Part shown: one piece after another, positions 7,250 to 15,156 of the stretch
Layout of the letters: each line of letters opens with the position of its first letter
Position numbering within the stretch: the stretch's first letter is position 1
DNA from: DATKWV01 sp035529405
GTDB taxonomy: Bacteria; Planctomycetota; Phycisphaerae; Sedimentisphaerales; Anaerobacaceae
Reading direction: 5' to 3'
Length of the DNA: 20,342 bases
NCBI GenBank assembly: GCA_035529405.1
Contig: DATKWV010000170.1
Span: 1-20,342, forward strand
The notes under the pieces: model-generated
Told to the model about the DNA's origin: nothing
Databases searched by the model: none
The model's input: the letters and a program-made list of their open reading frames with translations, nothing else
Made by a program: the position numbers and the translations under genes

Positions 7250-7263
7250 TACTGTAAACAGTA
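7250..7263. promoter_or_regulatory. Dyad in the EIIA leader
   Basis: TACTGT-AA-ACAGTA, six-base arms around a 2-bp centre, between the predicted promoter and the ribosome binding site. It could be an operator or a small mRNA stem; no known regulator is assigned. Confidence 0.25.
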
Positions 7264-7283
7264 CCTATAAGGATATAGCTTGT

Positions 7284-7742
7284 ATGATTCTGACACAAAT
7301 ACTACAGCCCGGCTGCGTTAAGGTCCCGCTGGAAGGCAAGGACAAGCGGTCTGTAATAGCGGAACTGGTAAACCTGCTTGACACCGACGGCCGACTGCAG
7401 GACAAAAACGCCGTGTTACAAGCTGTTTTTATGCGGGAACAAACCCGAAGTACGGGCATAGGCTCCGGGATAGCCATACCCCACGGCAAATGTCAGGGTG
7501 TGAAGAAACTCGTTATGGCCATAGGGCTTACAAGCGAACCCCTTGACTTCGAAAGTGTTGACAGCAAACCGGTAAAAATAATCATTTTACTCGTATCGCC
7601 GGCCAATGAGACCGGTCCCCATATTCAGGCCCTTGCGAAAATAAGCAGGCTGATGCTGGATGAGGAATTCAGGCACAGGCTCGAGCAGGCAGACTCAGGC
7701 GAACAGCTTTACGAACTGTTGGCCAGCAAGGAAGGCGAATAA
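7284..7742 (+). CDS. PTS EIIA domain protein, PtsN (nitrogen/fructose) family
   Basis: A 152-aa single-domain EIIA of the mannitol/fructose/Ntr type. The phospho-acceptor His67 lies in GIGSGIAIPHGK, the family hallmark, followed by the usual core VMAIGLTSEPLDF, KIIILLVSPA and HIQALAKISRLM. It would accept a phosphate from HPr or NPr. No EIIB or EIIC gene is nearby, so a regulatory role like PtsN is more likely than sugar transport. It stands alone, transcribed divergently from argH and converging on the glucan phosphorylase gene, whose end lies 39 bp away. Whether it regulates carbohydrate metabolism here is inference. Confidence 0.92.
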   Translation: MILTQILQPGCVKVPLEGKDKRSVIAELVNLLDTDGRLQDKNAVLQAVFMREQTRSTGIGSGIAIPHGKCQGVKKLVMAIGLTSEPLDFESVDSKPVKIIILLVSPANETGPHIQALAKISRLMLDEEFRHRLEQADSGEQLYELLASKEGE

Positions 7743-7765
7743 CAGGCTGGTCTGAGATTTGCCGC

Positions 7766-7798
7766 GGCAGCTGTAAACAATCTACAGCTTATCCTGCC
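7766..7798. terminator. Hairpin between the convergent EIIA and glgP genes
   Basis: A perfect 7-bp stem AGCTGTA/TACAGCT (7769-7775 and 7783-7789) with a 7-nt loop, inside an outer GGCAG/CTGCC pair (7766-7770 and 7794-7798). It spans the stop codon of glgP and follows the EIIA stop by 26 bases. No T-run on either side, so it may be a bidirectional 3' structure and not an intrinsic terminator. Confidence 0.4.
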
Positions 7799-10400
7799 AG
7801 ATAATCATACCGGGTTCGTAGGGATGGACCATGTCGCTGTGGCTTGGCAGCACCCTGACGGCCATGCCTTGTCGGCCGGATGTCTTACACCGTACCGAGC
7901 CTTCAAACAGGCAATCACCATTGCTGCCGGTGTCGGGCAATTGAGCAGAATTCATTCTCACAGCACAGCCGTCTGTAATGTTACCCCAGACATCCAAAGG
8001 CCCATGATAAAGCTCAACCGATACATCGTCGGGTCTGGCTCCGCTGAGACCTACAAGGACCTTTACGTTCAATAAAGAACCGACCCTGACCTGCTGGGCC
8101 TTTGTGTCGAGTTCGACACTGTCATGGCCATTGCTGATTTGTATTTGAACGTTTTTGACGGCAAAGCCCGGCCAGGCCGCCTTCATATTGGACTTCCACG
8201 CCGAAAGTGCCCGCGCCCTTGAGGTTCCGTCGCCGGAGTCGGCATTTAAAAGTCGCTGTCTGGCTTCGGCGGGGATATAAAACTTTTCAGCGTACTCCCG
8301 TACCACCCTTTGCATATTGAATCGCGGCACAATGAATTTGATACAGTTCTTCATTTTACGCACCCAGCCCTTTGGAATATTGTCAACGGTACGGGCATAG
8401 AACAAGGGAATGACCTCGTTTTCAAGAATATTGTAAATTAACTGCGACTCGACCAGGTCCTGATACGCGGCATCATCGTAAGTTTCACCGGCGCCTATGG
8501 CCCAGCCGGATTCACCGTTGTATCCCTCACACCACCAGCCGTCGAGTGTGCTCATGTTCAATACACCGTTAATGGCGGCCTTCATACCGCTTGTACCGCT
8601 GGCCTCCATAGGTTTTCTCGGCGTGCTCAGCCAGACATCAACACCCTGCACCATAAGCCTGGCAACGTTGATGTCATAGTCCTCCAAAAACAAAATACGT
8701 CGCCTGACATCATACTTGCCGGCAAAATTTATAATCTGCCGGATAATCTCCTTGCCTTCGGTATCCTTTGGATGTGCCTTGCCGGCAAAGACAATCTGCA
8801 GGGGGCGTTCGGCATTGGTCAGCAGCTTCACAAGCCGGTTACAATCCTTCATCAACAGTGCTCCCCGCTTATATGTGGCAAACCTTCTGGCAAAACCTAT
8901 GGTGAGCACTTCCGGCTCCAGCACCTCTTCGGCGTGTTTTAATTCGGTGTGGAAACTTCCCCGCCGCTGCATCTGAGCCTTTAACCTGTTGCGACAGAAG
9001 GTAATCAGATTCCTCTTGCATACCTGATGTATCTGCCATAATTCGTCGTCCGGAACTTTTTCGATGTTTTCCCACGTTGCGACATCATCAACGGTATCGG
9101 CCCAGGCGGGCCCCAGATACCGCTGGTACAGGCGATTCATTTCCTCCGAAAGCCAGCTTTTTACGTGCGCGCCGTTTGTTATGGAAGTTATGGGCACCTC
9201 ATCAACCGGCAGCTGCGGCCACAGGCAGCTCCACATCGTACGCGAGACCTGACCGTGCAGCCTGCTTACGCCGTTATGATAGGCACTGAGCCTCAGCGCC
9301 AGCACAGGCATTTTAAACAAACCGCTTTCAGTGGCGGCACTGACTCTGCCAAGGCTCATAAATTTGTTGTTGTCTATGCCCAGACCCGGCAAATAATCGC
9401 TGAAATACTTGTTCATCATCTCAGTTGAGAATTCATCGTTGCCGGCCTTTACAGGCGTATGCACCGTAAAAATATTACCGGCCTTGGTAGCCTCGACAGC
9501 CTCGTCGAAACTGATGTTGGTTTCGCTTCGCAGGTGTCGAATTCGCTCCAGGGCCATGAAAGCAGCGTGTCCTTCGTTCATATGGCAGACATCGGGCTTG
9601 AGGTTCATTGCCATAAGAGCCCGCAGCCCGCCGATACCGAGCATCATCTCCTGCTGGATGCGCATCTCACGGTCGCCCCCATAGAGACTTGCGGTAATCA
9701 TCCGGTCCGCCTGAGAATTAGCAGGTATGTTTGTGTTCAGCAGATATAACTTTACTCTGCCGACAGAAACATACCATATCTGTGCGTGCACAGACCTGCC
9801 GGGGAATTCAACGCTGATGGTCAACGGGTGCCCCTGACTGTCCTGTACCTGTTCCATAGGCATATTGTAAAAGTCATTCTCGATGTAAACCTCCTGCTGC
9901 CAGCCGTCAACATTGAGATATTGTCGGAAGTAGCCCTTCTGATAGCAAAGCCCGACACCAGCCAGGGAAATACCGAGGTCTGAGGCGCTTTTGAGGTGGT
10001 CGCCGGCCAGAACGCCCAGTCCGCCCGCGTAAAGCGGCAGGCATTCGTGGATGCCGAACTCGGCGCTGAAATAGGCAATAAGCGGCTGACGTGTTTTTGA
10101 ACAAACCTTTTCAAACCACGTCGGGGCTTTAAGGTAGGACTGCAGCTTTTCGTAAGCGAGCTGCAGGTCGTGCAGGAAAGCTTCATTTTCAGCCACAGCT
10201 TCCAATCGCTGCTGAGGGACACAGGCAAGCAGCTTGACCGGATTATAGCCGCACGCGGTCCATAAACTGCTGTCGAGATGCCTGAACAGATTTACGAACT
10301 CCGAGTTCCAGCACCAGAACATATTGCCGGCGATGGCCTTGAGGTGCTTCAAAGTATTCGGCAGCACCGGCAAAACAGTAAAGCTGTAAACGCTTGGCAT
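7782..10400 (-). CDS. glgP: Alpha-glucan (glycogen/maltodextrin) phosphorylase, GT35
   Basis: An 872-aa pyridoxal-phosphate enzyme that releases glucose-1-phosphate from alpha-1,4-glucans. The N-terminal region (about 10-125) with MFWCWNSEFVNLFRHLD matches the DUF3417 domain of the Thermus/Thermotoga-type phosphorylases, which differ from E. coli GlgP/MalP. The GT35 core shows EFGIHECLPLYAGGLGVLAGD (from 114), NEGHAA (275-280), TNGAHVKSW (408-416), FARRFATYKR (503-512) and EASGTSGMKAAING (599-612), in which Lys607 should bind PLP. The C-terminal 160 residues form a beta-rich extension typical of this subgroup. ATG is preceded by GGAAG at a good distance. It stands as a single gene with its own upstream region. 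Confidence 0.94.
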   Translation of the reverse strand: MPSVYSFTVLPVLPNTLKHLKAIAGNMFWCWNSEFVNLFRHLDSSLWTACGYNPVKLLACVPQQRLEAVAENEAFLHDLQLAYEKLQSYLKAPTWFEKVCSKTRQPLIAYFSAEFGIHECLPLYAGGLGVLAGDHLKSASDLGISLAGVGLCYQKGYFRQYLNVDGWQQEVYIENDFYNMPMEQVQDSQGHPLTISVEFPGRSVHAQIWYVSVGRVKLYLLNTNIPANSQADRMITASLYGGDREMRIQQEMMLGIGGLRALMAMNLKPDVCHMNEGHAAFMALERIRHLRSETNISFDEAVEATKAGNIFTVHTPVKAGNDEFSTEMMNKYFSDYLPGLGIDNNKFMSLGRVSAATESGLFKMPVLALRLSAYHNGVSRLHGQVSRTMWSCLWPQLPVDEVPITSITNGAHVKSWLSEEMNRLYQRYLGPAWADTVDDVATWENIEKVPDDELWQIHQVCKRNLITFCRNRLKAQMQRRGSFHTELKHAEEVLEPEVLTIGFARRFATYKRGALLMKDCNRLVKLLTNAERPLQIVFAGKAHPKDTEGKEIIRQIINFAGKYDVRRRILFLEDYDINVARLMVQGVDVWLSTPRKPMEASGTSGMKAAINGVLNMSTLDGWWCEGYNGESGWAIGAGETYDDAAYQDLVESQLIYNILENEVIPLFYARTVDNIPKGWVRKMKNCIKFIVPRFNMQRVVREYAEKFYIPAEARQRLLNADSGDGTSRARALSAWKSNMKAAWPGFAVKNVQIQISNGHDSVELDTKAQQVRVGSLLNVKVLVGLSGARPDDVSVELYHGPLDVWGNITDGCAVRMNSAQLPDTGSNGDCLFEGSVRCKTSGRQGMAVRVLPSHSDMVHPYEPGMIIWQDKL

Positions 10401-10634
10401 TTTCTGCTTCCACTAAAACGTTGTAAATGCGTCTTTACAGACAGCAGGTAATGTCACTGGCCTTTAATCGACAAATTCGTGGTGCGGCTTGACCCAAAAG
10501 AGTTGGAAATGACCGGTCCTGCTGTAACTGTGGTCCGATATTTTCGCCCGTGGCACGGCCGGGCAGAAACCTGCCTGCACAAGCCGTATGAAATGCGCAT
10601 TTTAATATTCAACCTGCCGTGCCCAGACGGCGGA

Positions 10635-10662
10635 ATGATACCCCCGCAACACAGGTGTTCAA
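10635..10662 (-). promoter_or_regulatory. Candidate promoter for glgP
   Basis: On the minus strand TTGAAC, 16 bases, TATCAT. The leader to glgP would be about 230 nt and would contain the complements of the stems listed for this gap. Moderate match only. Confidence 0.35.
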
Positions 10663-10680
10663 TCTACACATGGCTGCGGT

Positions 10681-10708
10681 CTGCACCCAATAAAGGCAGT
10701 TTTTTTTT
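10681..10708 (+). terminator. Possible intrinsic terminator with T9 tract
   Basis: CTGC (10681-10684) can pair with GCAG (10696-10699), extended by one pair past a bulged A, directly before nine Ts (10700-10708). The stem is short, but the T-run is the longest in the window. With glgP on the other strand there is no annotated plus-strand gene for it to end, which suggests a small RNA or attenuated leader. Confidence 0.35.
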
Positions 10709-10710
10709 GT

Positions 10711-10739
10711 TTGGTTGATTGCCGCTGCGAGGTTATCAT
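10711..10739 (+). promoter_or_regulatory. Predicted promoter of the aminotransferase, leaderless geometry
   Basis: TTGGTT, 17 bases, TATCAT. The -10 ends 8 nt before the ATG at 10748, so transcription should begin at or within two bases of the start codon. The gene has no Shine-Dalgarno at a usable distance, which fits leaderless translation. Confidence 0.5.
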
Positions 10740-10747
10740 ACCGCCAA

Positions 10748-11863
10748 ATGAAAAAACTCATCGCAGAAAGAATGGCAAAAATAGACTCCAGCGGCATCAG
10801 AAAGGTATTTGCACTGGCGGCTACGCTCGAAGACCCCGTGAATTTCTCAATCGGTCAGCCGGACTTCGACGTGCCGGAAGAACTTAAACAGGTAGCAATA
10901 AAGGCCATCCTCGCAGGTCATAACAAGTATTCACAGACGGCAGGGGACTGCTCGCTAAAAGAAAAAATAACGGCGTGGGCACAAATGCGATTCGGGTGGG
11001 AAAATCCGGCAACGCTGGTTACCAGCGGGGTCAGCGGGGCGCTGCTGCTGGCGTTTATGACGCTTATCGACCCGGGTGACGAGGTGATTATAACCGACCC
11101 TTATTTTGTAATGTATAAGCACCTTGTTAATCTGCTGGGAGGCAAATGCGTATTTGTGGACAGCTATGACGATTTCCAGTTGCCGGTCGAGAAAATATCC
11201 GACAGCATAACAGAAAAAACCAAGCTGATTGTCGTTAATAGTCCGTCCAACCCTACAGGGGTAGTATACAGCAGTGAGCAAATCCAGGCCGTTGCCGGCA
11301 TTGCAGCGAAAAACGGTATAACCGTACTTGCCGACGAGATATACGAGACCTTCTGCTATGACGGTGTGTGTGCGAGCATAGCAGACTACTACCCCAAGAC
11401 ACTTGTGATGCGGGGGTTCAGCAAGTCTTACGCGATGACCGGCTGGCGAGTGGCTTACGTGGCGGCGCACCGCTGCCTTGCGAACGTCATAGAGGAAATG
11501 ACAAAGTTACAGCAATACACGTTTGTCTGCGCACCAACGCCTTTTCAAAAAGCGGCGATTGCGGCGATGGATTACGATGTAAGGCCGTTCGTGGACAGTT
11601 ACAGGGAAAAAAGAGACCTGGTATATAACGGGCTGAAAGACAGATTCGAAATAATTAAGCCGGGCGGGGCCTTTTACGCCTTTGTCAAGTCGCCGCCAGG
11701 CACGGATGCAACAGGCTTTTGCGAAGAGGCAATAGCCAACAATGTTCTGGTTATACCGGGCAAGGTGTTCAGCGAGAAAGATACGCACTTTCGAATAAGC
11801 TACGCAACTAATAACGAAAAGATTCGGCAGGGCGTTGACATTTTACGAAAAATTGCTGATTGA
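10748..11863 (+). CDS. Class I/II PLP-dependent aminotransferase
   Basis: A 371-aa fold-type I aminotransferase resembling the aspartate/aromatic aminotransferase I-gamma subgroup. Visible residues: NKYSQTAG near 59, NPTG (168-171), the PLP-ring Asp196 in LADEIYE, the Schiff-base Lys226 in RGFSKSYAMTGWRVAY, and Arg349 in FRISYA that binds the substrate carboxylate. The donor/acceptor specificity cannot be read from sequence. The ATG at 10748 fits the usual N-terminus (LIAERM..IDSSGIRKVF); an upstream TTG has no support. It is followed after 18 bases by the sulfatase gene, so both may share a transcript, though no functional link is obvious. Confidence 0.93.
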   Translation: MKKLIAERMAKIDSSGIRKVFALAATLEDPVNFSIGQPDFDVPEELKQVAIKAILAGHNKYSQTAGDCSLKEKITAWAQMRFGWENPATLVTSGVSGALLLAFMTLIDPGDEVIITDPYFVMYKHLVNLLGGKCVFVDSYDDFQLPVEKISDSITEKTKLIVVNSPSNPTGVVYSSEQIQAVAGIAAKNGITVLADEIYETFCYDGVCASIADYYPKTLVMRGFSKSYAMTGWRVAYVAAHRCLANVIEEMTKLQQYTFVCAPTPFQKAAIAAMDYDVRPFVDSYREKRDLVYNGLKDRFEIIKPGGAFYAFVKSPPGTDATGFCEEAIANNVLVIPGKVFSEKDTHFRISYATNNEKIRQGVDILRKIAD

Positions 11864-11881
11864 CAAGCCGGGGCCGGCAAA

Positions 11882-13348
11882 ATGGATGACAAATACAAGT
11901 TAAGCCGACGACAATTCATACGGCAGGCAGGTACGCTGGGACTGGCATTCACAGGCACAGCCAGGGGAATGGGCAGCAGGGTAAATTTAGAGAGGAAGAC
12001 GAGCCGGCCAAACTTTGTGTTCATACTTACCGACGACCAGGCACACGATGCAATCGGTCTGTCGAAAAGATATCCGTTTCTAAAAACACCGAATATGGAC
12101 AAGCTTGCGCAGGAGGGGGCGTGGTTTGAAAATGCTTTTGTTACCACGTCTCTGTGCTCGCCGAGCAGGGCGTGTTTTATGACGGGCTGTTACGCACATA
12201 GAAACAAAGTCATCATTAACGCACAGGACGACCCTGAACCTTCAGTTCCGCTGGTCAGCGAGGTGCTGCGGGCAAACGGCTACCAAACGGCCTTCATAGG
12301 CAAATGGCACATGGAGAAACACGCACAGCCCCGACGGGGATTCGACTACTGGCTGTCGTTCAAGGGACAGGGAGAATACACAGACCCCCAGTTGAACGAA
12401 AACGGCAGAAGCTTTACGGAAAAAGGGTACATAACCGACATACTTACCGATTACGCGTGCAGGTGGCTGTCACGACCAAGAAGCAAACCTTTCTGTTTGT
12501 TTGTGTGGCACAAAGCTGTTCATTCGCCGTTTACGCCGGCACCGCGGCACAGCCTGTTATACCCGGATTTGCAGCTGGAGGAACCGCCGAATTTCAAGGA
12601 CGATTACAAAGGAAAACCCAGGTGGCTGCGAAGGGGGCTTTTGTACGGTCTGCGCAAAAAGGAATGGCAGCAAAGCGGGGATAAGGCAATACCCCAGACA
12701 GTGCCGCCGGGGAAATGGAACCCCAAAAACGCGAGATTTATCGATTATTTTCGCGATTTGAGCGCTGTCGATGAGAGTATCGGGACAATCACAAATACGC
12801 TCAAGACAGTTAAGCAGCTGGATAACACGGCGGTAATTTTCGCCGGCGATAACGGCTTTATGATGCGGGCACACCAAAGCCGTATCGACAAACGGGTAAT
12901 GTGGGAGGAATCGATACGTATTCCGCTGATAATTCGCTATCCGAAACTGGTAAAGGCCGGCAGCAGAATCAGGGAAATGGTTCTGAACATCGACGTAGCG
13001 CCGACAATGCTGGACCTTGCCGGTGTTGATATTGCAGGCACGATGCAGGGCGTGTCTTTTGCGCCGCTTCTGGCAGGCAGACAGGTGCCGTGGCGAGATT
13101 GTTTCCTGTACGAATACTTTCAGGAAAAGGATTTTGCACCGGGTATTGTTACCATGCACGGCGTTCGAACGCAGCGCTACAAATATATACACTATCCCGA
13201 ACTAAAAGACGATATCGACGAACTGTATGACCTGGCCAACGACCCGCTTGAGATGAACAATCTTTTCGATCAGAACGGTCATAAAAAGCTGCTCAAAAAG
13301 ATGCAGCAGCGGCTTAAGAAGCTCAAAAAACAGTACGGCCTGAAATAA
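11882..13348 (+). CDS. Tat-exported sulfatase of the arylsulfatase (S1) family
   Basis: A 488-aa type I sulfatase. The N-terminus has a twin-arginine signal (SRRQFIRQ at 8-15, then a hydrophobic segment to about 28). The core begins with PNFVFILTDDQ, with metal-binding Asp51/Asp52. The Cys-type formylglycine motif CSPSR is at 92-96, so activation by a formylglycine-generating enzyme or anaerobic maturase is needed. Other family sites are GKWH (140-143), HKAVHSPF (210-217) and GDNGFM (322-327) with the second metal Asp/Asn pair. The C-terminal DELYDLANDPLEMNNL is also typical. Substrate is unknown, but planctomycete enzymes of this type commonly desulfate algal or animal polysaccharides. The start lacks a strong Shine-Dalgarno (a GGGG run lies upstream). 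Confidence 0.95.
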   Translation: MDDKYKLSRRQFIRQAGTLGLAFTGTARGMGSRVNLERKTSRPNFVFILTDDQAHDAIGLSKRYPFLKTPNMDKLAQEGAWFENAFVTTSLCSPSRACFMTGCYAHRNKVIINAQDDPEPSVPLVSEVLRANGYQTAFIGKWHMEKHAQPRRGFDYWLSFKGQGEYTDPQLNENGRSFTEKGYITDILTDYACRWLSRPRSKPFCLFVWHKAVHSPFTPAPRHSLLYPDLQLEEPPNFKDDYKGKPRWLRRGLLYGLRKKEWQQSGDKAIPQTVPPGKWNPKNARFIDYFRDLSAVDESIGTITNTLKTVKQLDNTAVIFAGDNGFMMRAHQSRIDKRVMWEESIRIPLIIRYPKLVKAGSRIREMVLNIDVAPTMLDLAGVDIAGTMQGVSFAPLLAGRQVPWRDCFLYEYFQEKDFAPGIVTMHGVRTQRYKYIHYPELKDDIDELYDLANDPLEMNNLFDQNGHKKLLKKMQQRLKKLKKQYGLK

Positions 13349-13376
13349 AACGCTGGTAAGAAAACCCCAAAGCAAG

Positions 13377-13384
13377 TATATATA
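13377..13384 (+). promoter_or_regulatory. TATATATA -10-like element just before the first Na/Pi transporter
   Basis: A TATATA hexamer ends 7 nt (or 5 nt) before the ATG at 13390, and there is no Shine-Dalgarno. The -35 region is poor (CTGGTA or TGGTAA at 17-18 bases). This fits a weak leaderless promoter, but read-through from the sulfatase 41 bases upstream is equally possible. Confidence 0.3.
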
Positions 13385-13389
13385 GCGGC

Positions 13390-15084
13390 ATGGTGAAGGA
13401 AATACTTTTTGGCATGGTAGGGGGGCTGGGGTTGTTTTTGTTCGGGATGCGCCTGCTGTCCGACGGGTTGAAAAAAGCCGCGGGTCATAAGCTGCGGTCC
13501 CTGCTTGAGCTGCTGACCAAACATCGGGTCATAGCAGTTTTAATCGGAGCCTTGACAACGTGCCTGATACAGTCGAGTTCTGCAACAACGGTAATGACAG
13601 TCGGATTCGTAAATGCGGGCCTGCTGACTTTGAAGCAGGCCCTTTGCGTAATACTTGGCGCCAATGTAGGGACGACGTTTACAGCGTGGATAGTTTCAGC
13701 ATTCGGCATCCAGGGCCTCAAAATTACCACTTACGCACTGCCGGCAGTGGGTGTGGGTTTCGTGCTGCTGACGGTCGGAAAGAGCCAGAAGGTTCAAAGC
13801 GCCGGCAACGTAATGCTTGGGTTCGGTCTTCTATTCATAGGCATTTCATTTATGAAGGATGCGTTCGGACCGTTAAGCGGCAGCGCAGAGGTGCAAGCGG
13901 TTCTTATAAAACTCGGGGAAAATCCCGTCCTTGCCGTATTGGCCGGCACGGCAATAACCCTATTGCTGCAAAGCAGTTCGGCTTCAATTATGATAATCCA
14001 GGTTCTGGCGTTCCAGGGTGCGTTCGGCTCGGACTGGGAAGTTGCGCTGAAAGTGGCAATACCGTTCATACTGGGTGATAACATAGGTACTACAATCACG
14101 GCCCAATTGGCGGCTCTGCAGGCATCACGAAATTCCAAGCGGGCGGCAATGGGGCATACGATTTTCAATCTCATAGGTGTACTTTACATACTGCCGCTTG
14201 TATGGGTCGGATGGTTTGACCGGGCGGTCCGCTGGGTAACACCGTTCGGCCTGTCACAAGGCACGATTATGCTGCACATAGCACTTGCCCACAGCCTGTT
14301 TAACGTGGTAAATGTTCTTATATTTCTTCCGGCCGTCAGCTGGCTGGAGGCCGTCGTTATGAGGCTTCTGCCGGTTCGAGAGGACGAGCGAATACAAAAA
14401 CCCGTGACGCTTGAAAAACACCTGCTGAGGACACCTGTCATAGCCCTGTTCCAGGCCAGACGTGAAATCCTTCGAATGGCTTCGGAAGCCAAAAGTGCCG
14501 TTGGTAACGCGATAGACGGGATGGTTGCCGACGACAGAAAACAGCTGCAATTAGCAATGGAAACGGAAGATTTTATTGACGAGCTTCAGTACGAAATTAC
14601 GTCTTATCTTGCAGCACTGGCCCAAACCGAGCTGTCGGAGGAGCTTTCGCGCAAACTGCCGGTACTGCTGCATACGGTCAATGACCTCGAGCGTATCGGG
14701 GACCATGCAGTCAATATCGTGGAAGTTGCCGAGCGGAAGATTGCCAATAAATTAACGTTCAGCAATTCCGCCCTGGAAGATGTCGGCAGACTGAGAGAGC
14801 AGTTCGGGCAGATGTTCGATTATGTTATGACGGCTCTTAAAAAGGACGACACCGCGGCGGCACAACTGGCCCTTGATAATGAAAAGAACCTTAACAATAT
14901 GCAGATAGAGTTCCGGCGCAGCCACGTCAGCCGGATGAGCCAGGGCCAGTGCTCGCCTGAGGCGGGGTTGATTTTCATCGACCTTGTGGACAACGTGGAA
15001 AAAGTGGGCGACCACCTGACAAACATCGCACAGGCGGTAATCGGCGGTCTGGAATGGGACGGCATCCAGGCTTCAAGGCAATAG
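13390..15084 (+). CDS. Na+/phosphate cotransporter with C-terminal PhoU-like domain (paralog 1)
   Basis: A 564-aa membrane protein of the Na/Pi cotransporter family (NptA/YjbB type). Two inverted membrane repeats each carry the family QSSSA motif, at 61-65 and 194-198, with ILGANVGTT near 88 and GDNIGTTITA near 229; these loops line the Na+ and phosphate path. About residues 345-560 form a helical PhoU-like domain (LLHTVNDLERIGDHAVNI and FIDLVDNVEKVGDHLTNIAQ are the two PhoU-type signatures), which probably senses or gates transport. It would move phosphate with sodium across the inner membrane. No Shine-Dalgarno precedes the ATG. A paralog follows immediately. Confidence 0.93.
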   Translation: MVKEILFGMVGGLGLFLFGMRLLSDGLKKAAGHKLRSLLELLTKHRVIAVLIGALTTCLIQSSSATTVMTVGFVNAGLLTLKQALCVILGANVGTTFTAWIVSAFGIQGLKITTYALPAVGVGFVLLTVGKSQKVQSAGNVMLGFGLLFIGISFMKDAFGPLSGSAEVQAVLIKLGENPVLAVLAGTAITLLLQSSSASIMIIQVLAFQGAFGSDWEVALKVAIPFILGDNIGTTITAQLAALQASRNSKRAAMGHTIFNLIGVLYILPLVWVGWFDRAVRWVTPFGLSQGTIMLHIALAHSLFNVVNVLIFLPAVSWLEAVVMRLLPVREDERIQKPVTLEKHLLRTPVIALFQARREILRMASEAKSAVGNAIDGMVADDRKQLQLAMETEDFIDELQYEITSYLAALAQTELSEELSRKLPVLLHTVNDLERIGDHAVNIVEVAERKIANKLTFSNSALEDVGRLREQFGQMFDYVMTALKKDDTAAAQLALDNEKNLNNMQIEFRRSHVSRMSQGQCSPEAGLIFIDLVDNVEKVGDHLTNIAQAVIGGLEWDGIQASRQ

Positions 15085-15140
15085 AGAGTATTAAAGGTTA
15101 TTGCGGTCGGCGGCGGGGTGTTTTTGAGGGGTATTACCTT

Positions 15141-15147
15141 AAAGGAG
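15141..15147 (+). promoter_or_regulatory. Strong ribosome binding site fixing the start of paralog 2
   Basis: AAAGGAG lies nine bases before the ATG at 15157. This decides the start against an in-frame GTG at 15118. The bases just before it (ACCTTAA) can pair imperfectly with TTAAAGGT near 15091, so the site could be partly folded. Confidence 0.6.
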
Positions 15148-15156
15148 TACGAAGGT

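Larger units (their letters stand above)
10401..10747. other. 347-bp hairpin-rich gap between glgP and the aminotransferase
   Basis: No convincing protein gene. Visible stems: GCCCG/CGGGC (10546-10564), overlapping GGCAG-AAAC-CTGCC (10562-10575), a perfect 12-bp palindrome AAATGCGCATTT (10591-10602) and GCCGT/ACGGC (10616-10631). These are followed by a short stem with a nine-T run (10681-10708). It also holds candidate promoters for both flanking genes. It may encode a plus-strand structured RNA; see findings. Confidence 0.45.

Noticed and set aside
7250..7263. LexA/SOS box at TACTGTAAACAGTA
   Set aside because: The classic CTGT-N8-ACAG spacing is not met; here only two bases separate the arms, and the gene is not an SOS gene.
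10441..10525. 8-bp inverted repeat ACAGCAGG/CCTGCTGT spanning 69 nt
   Set aside because: A match of this length is expected about once by chance in a gap of this size.
10479..10718. 79-codon plus-strand frame in the glgP-aminotransferase gap
   Set aside because: GTG start without ribosome binding site, unlikely composition (many Cys, Pro, Trp) and an end within the T-run and promoter region.
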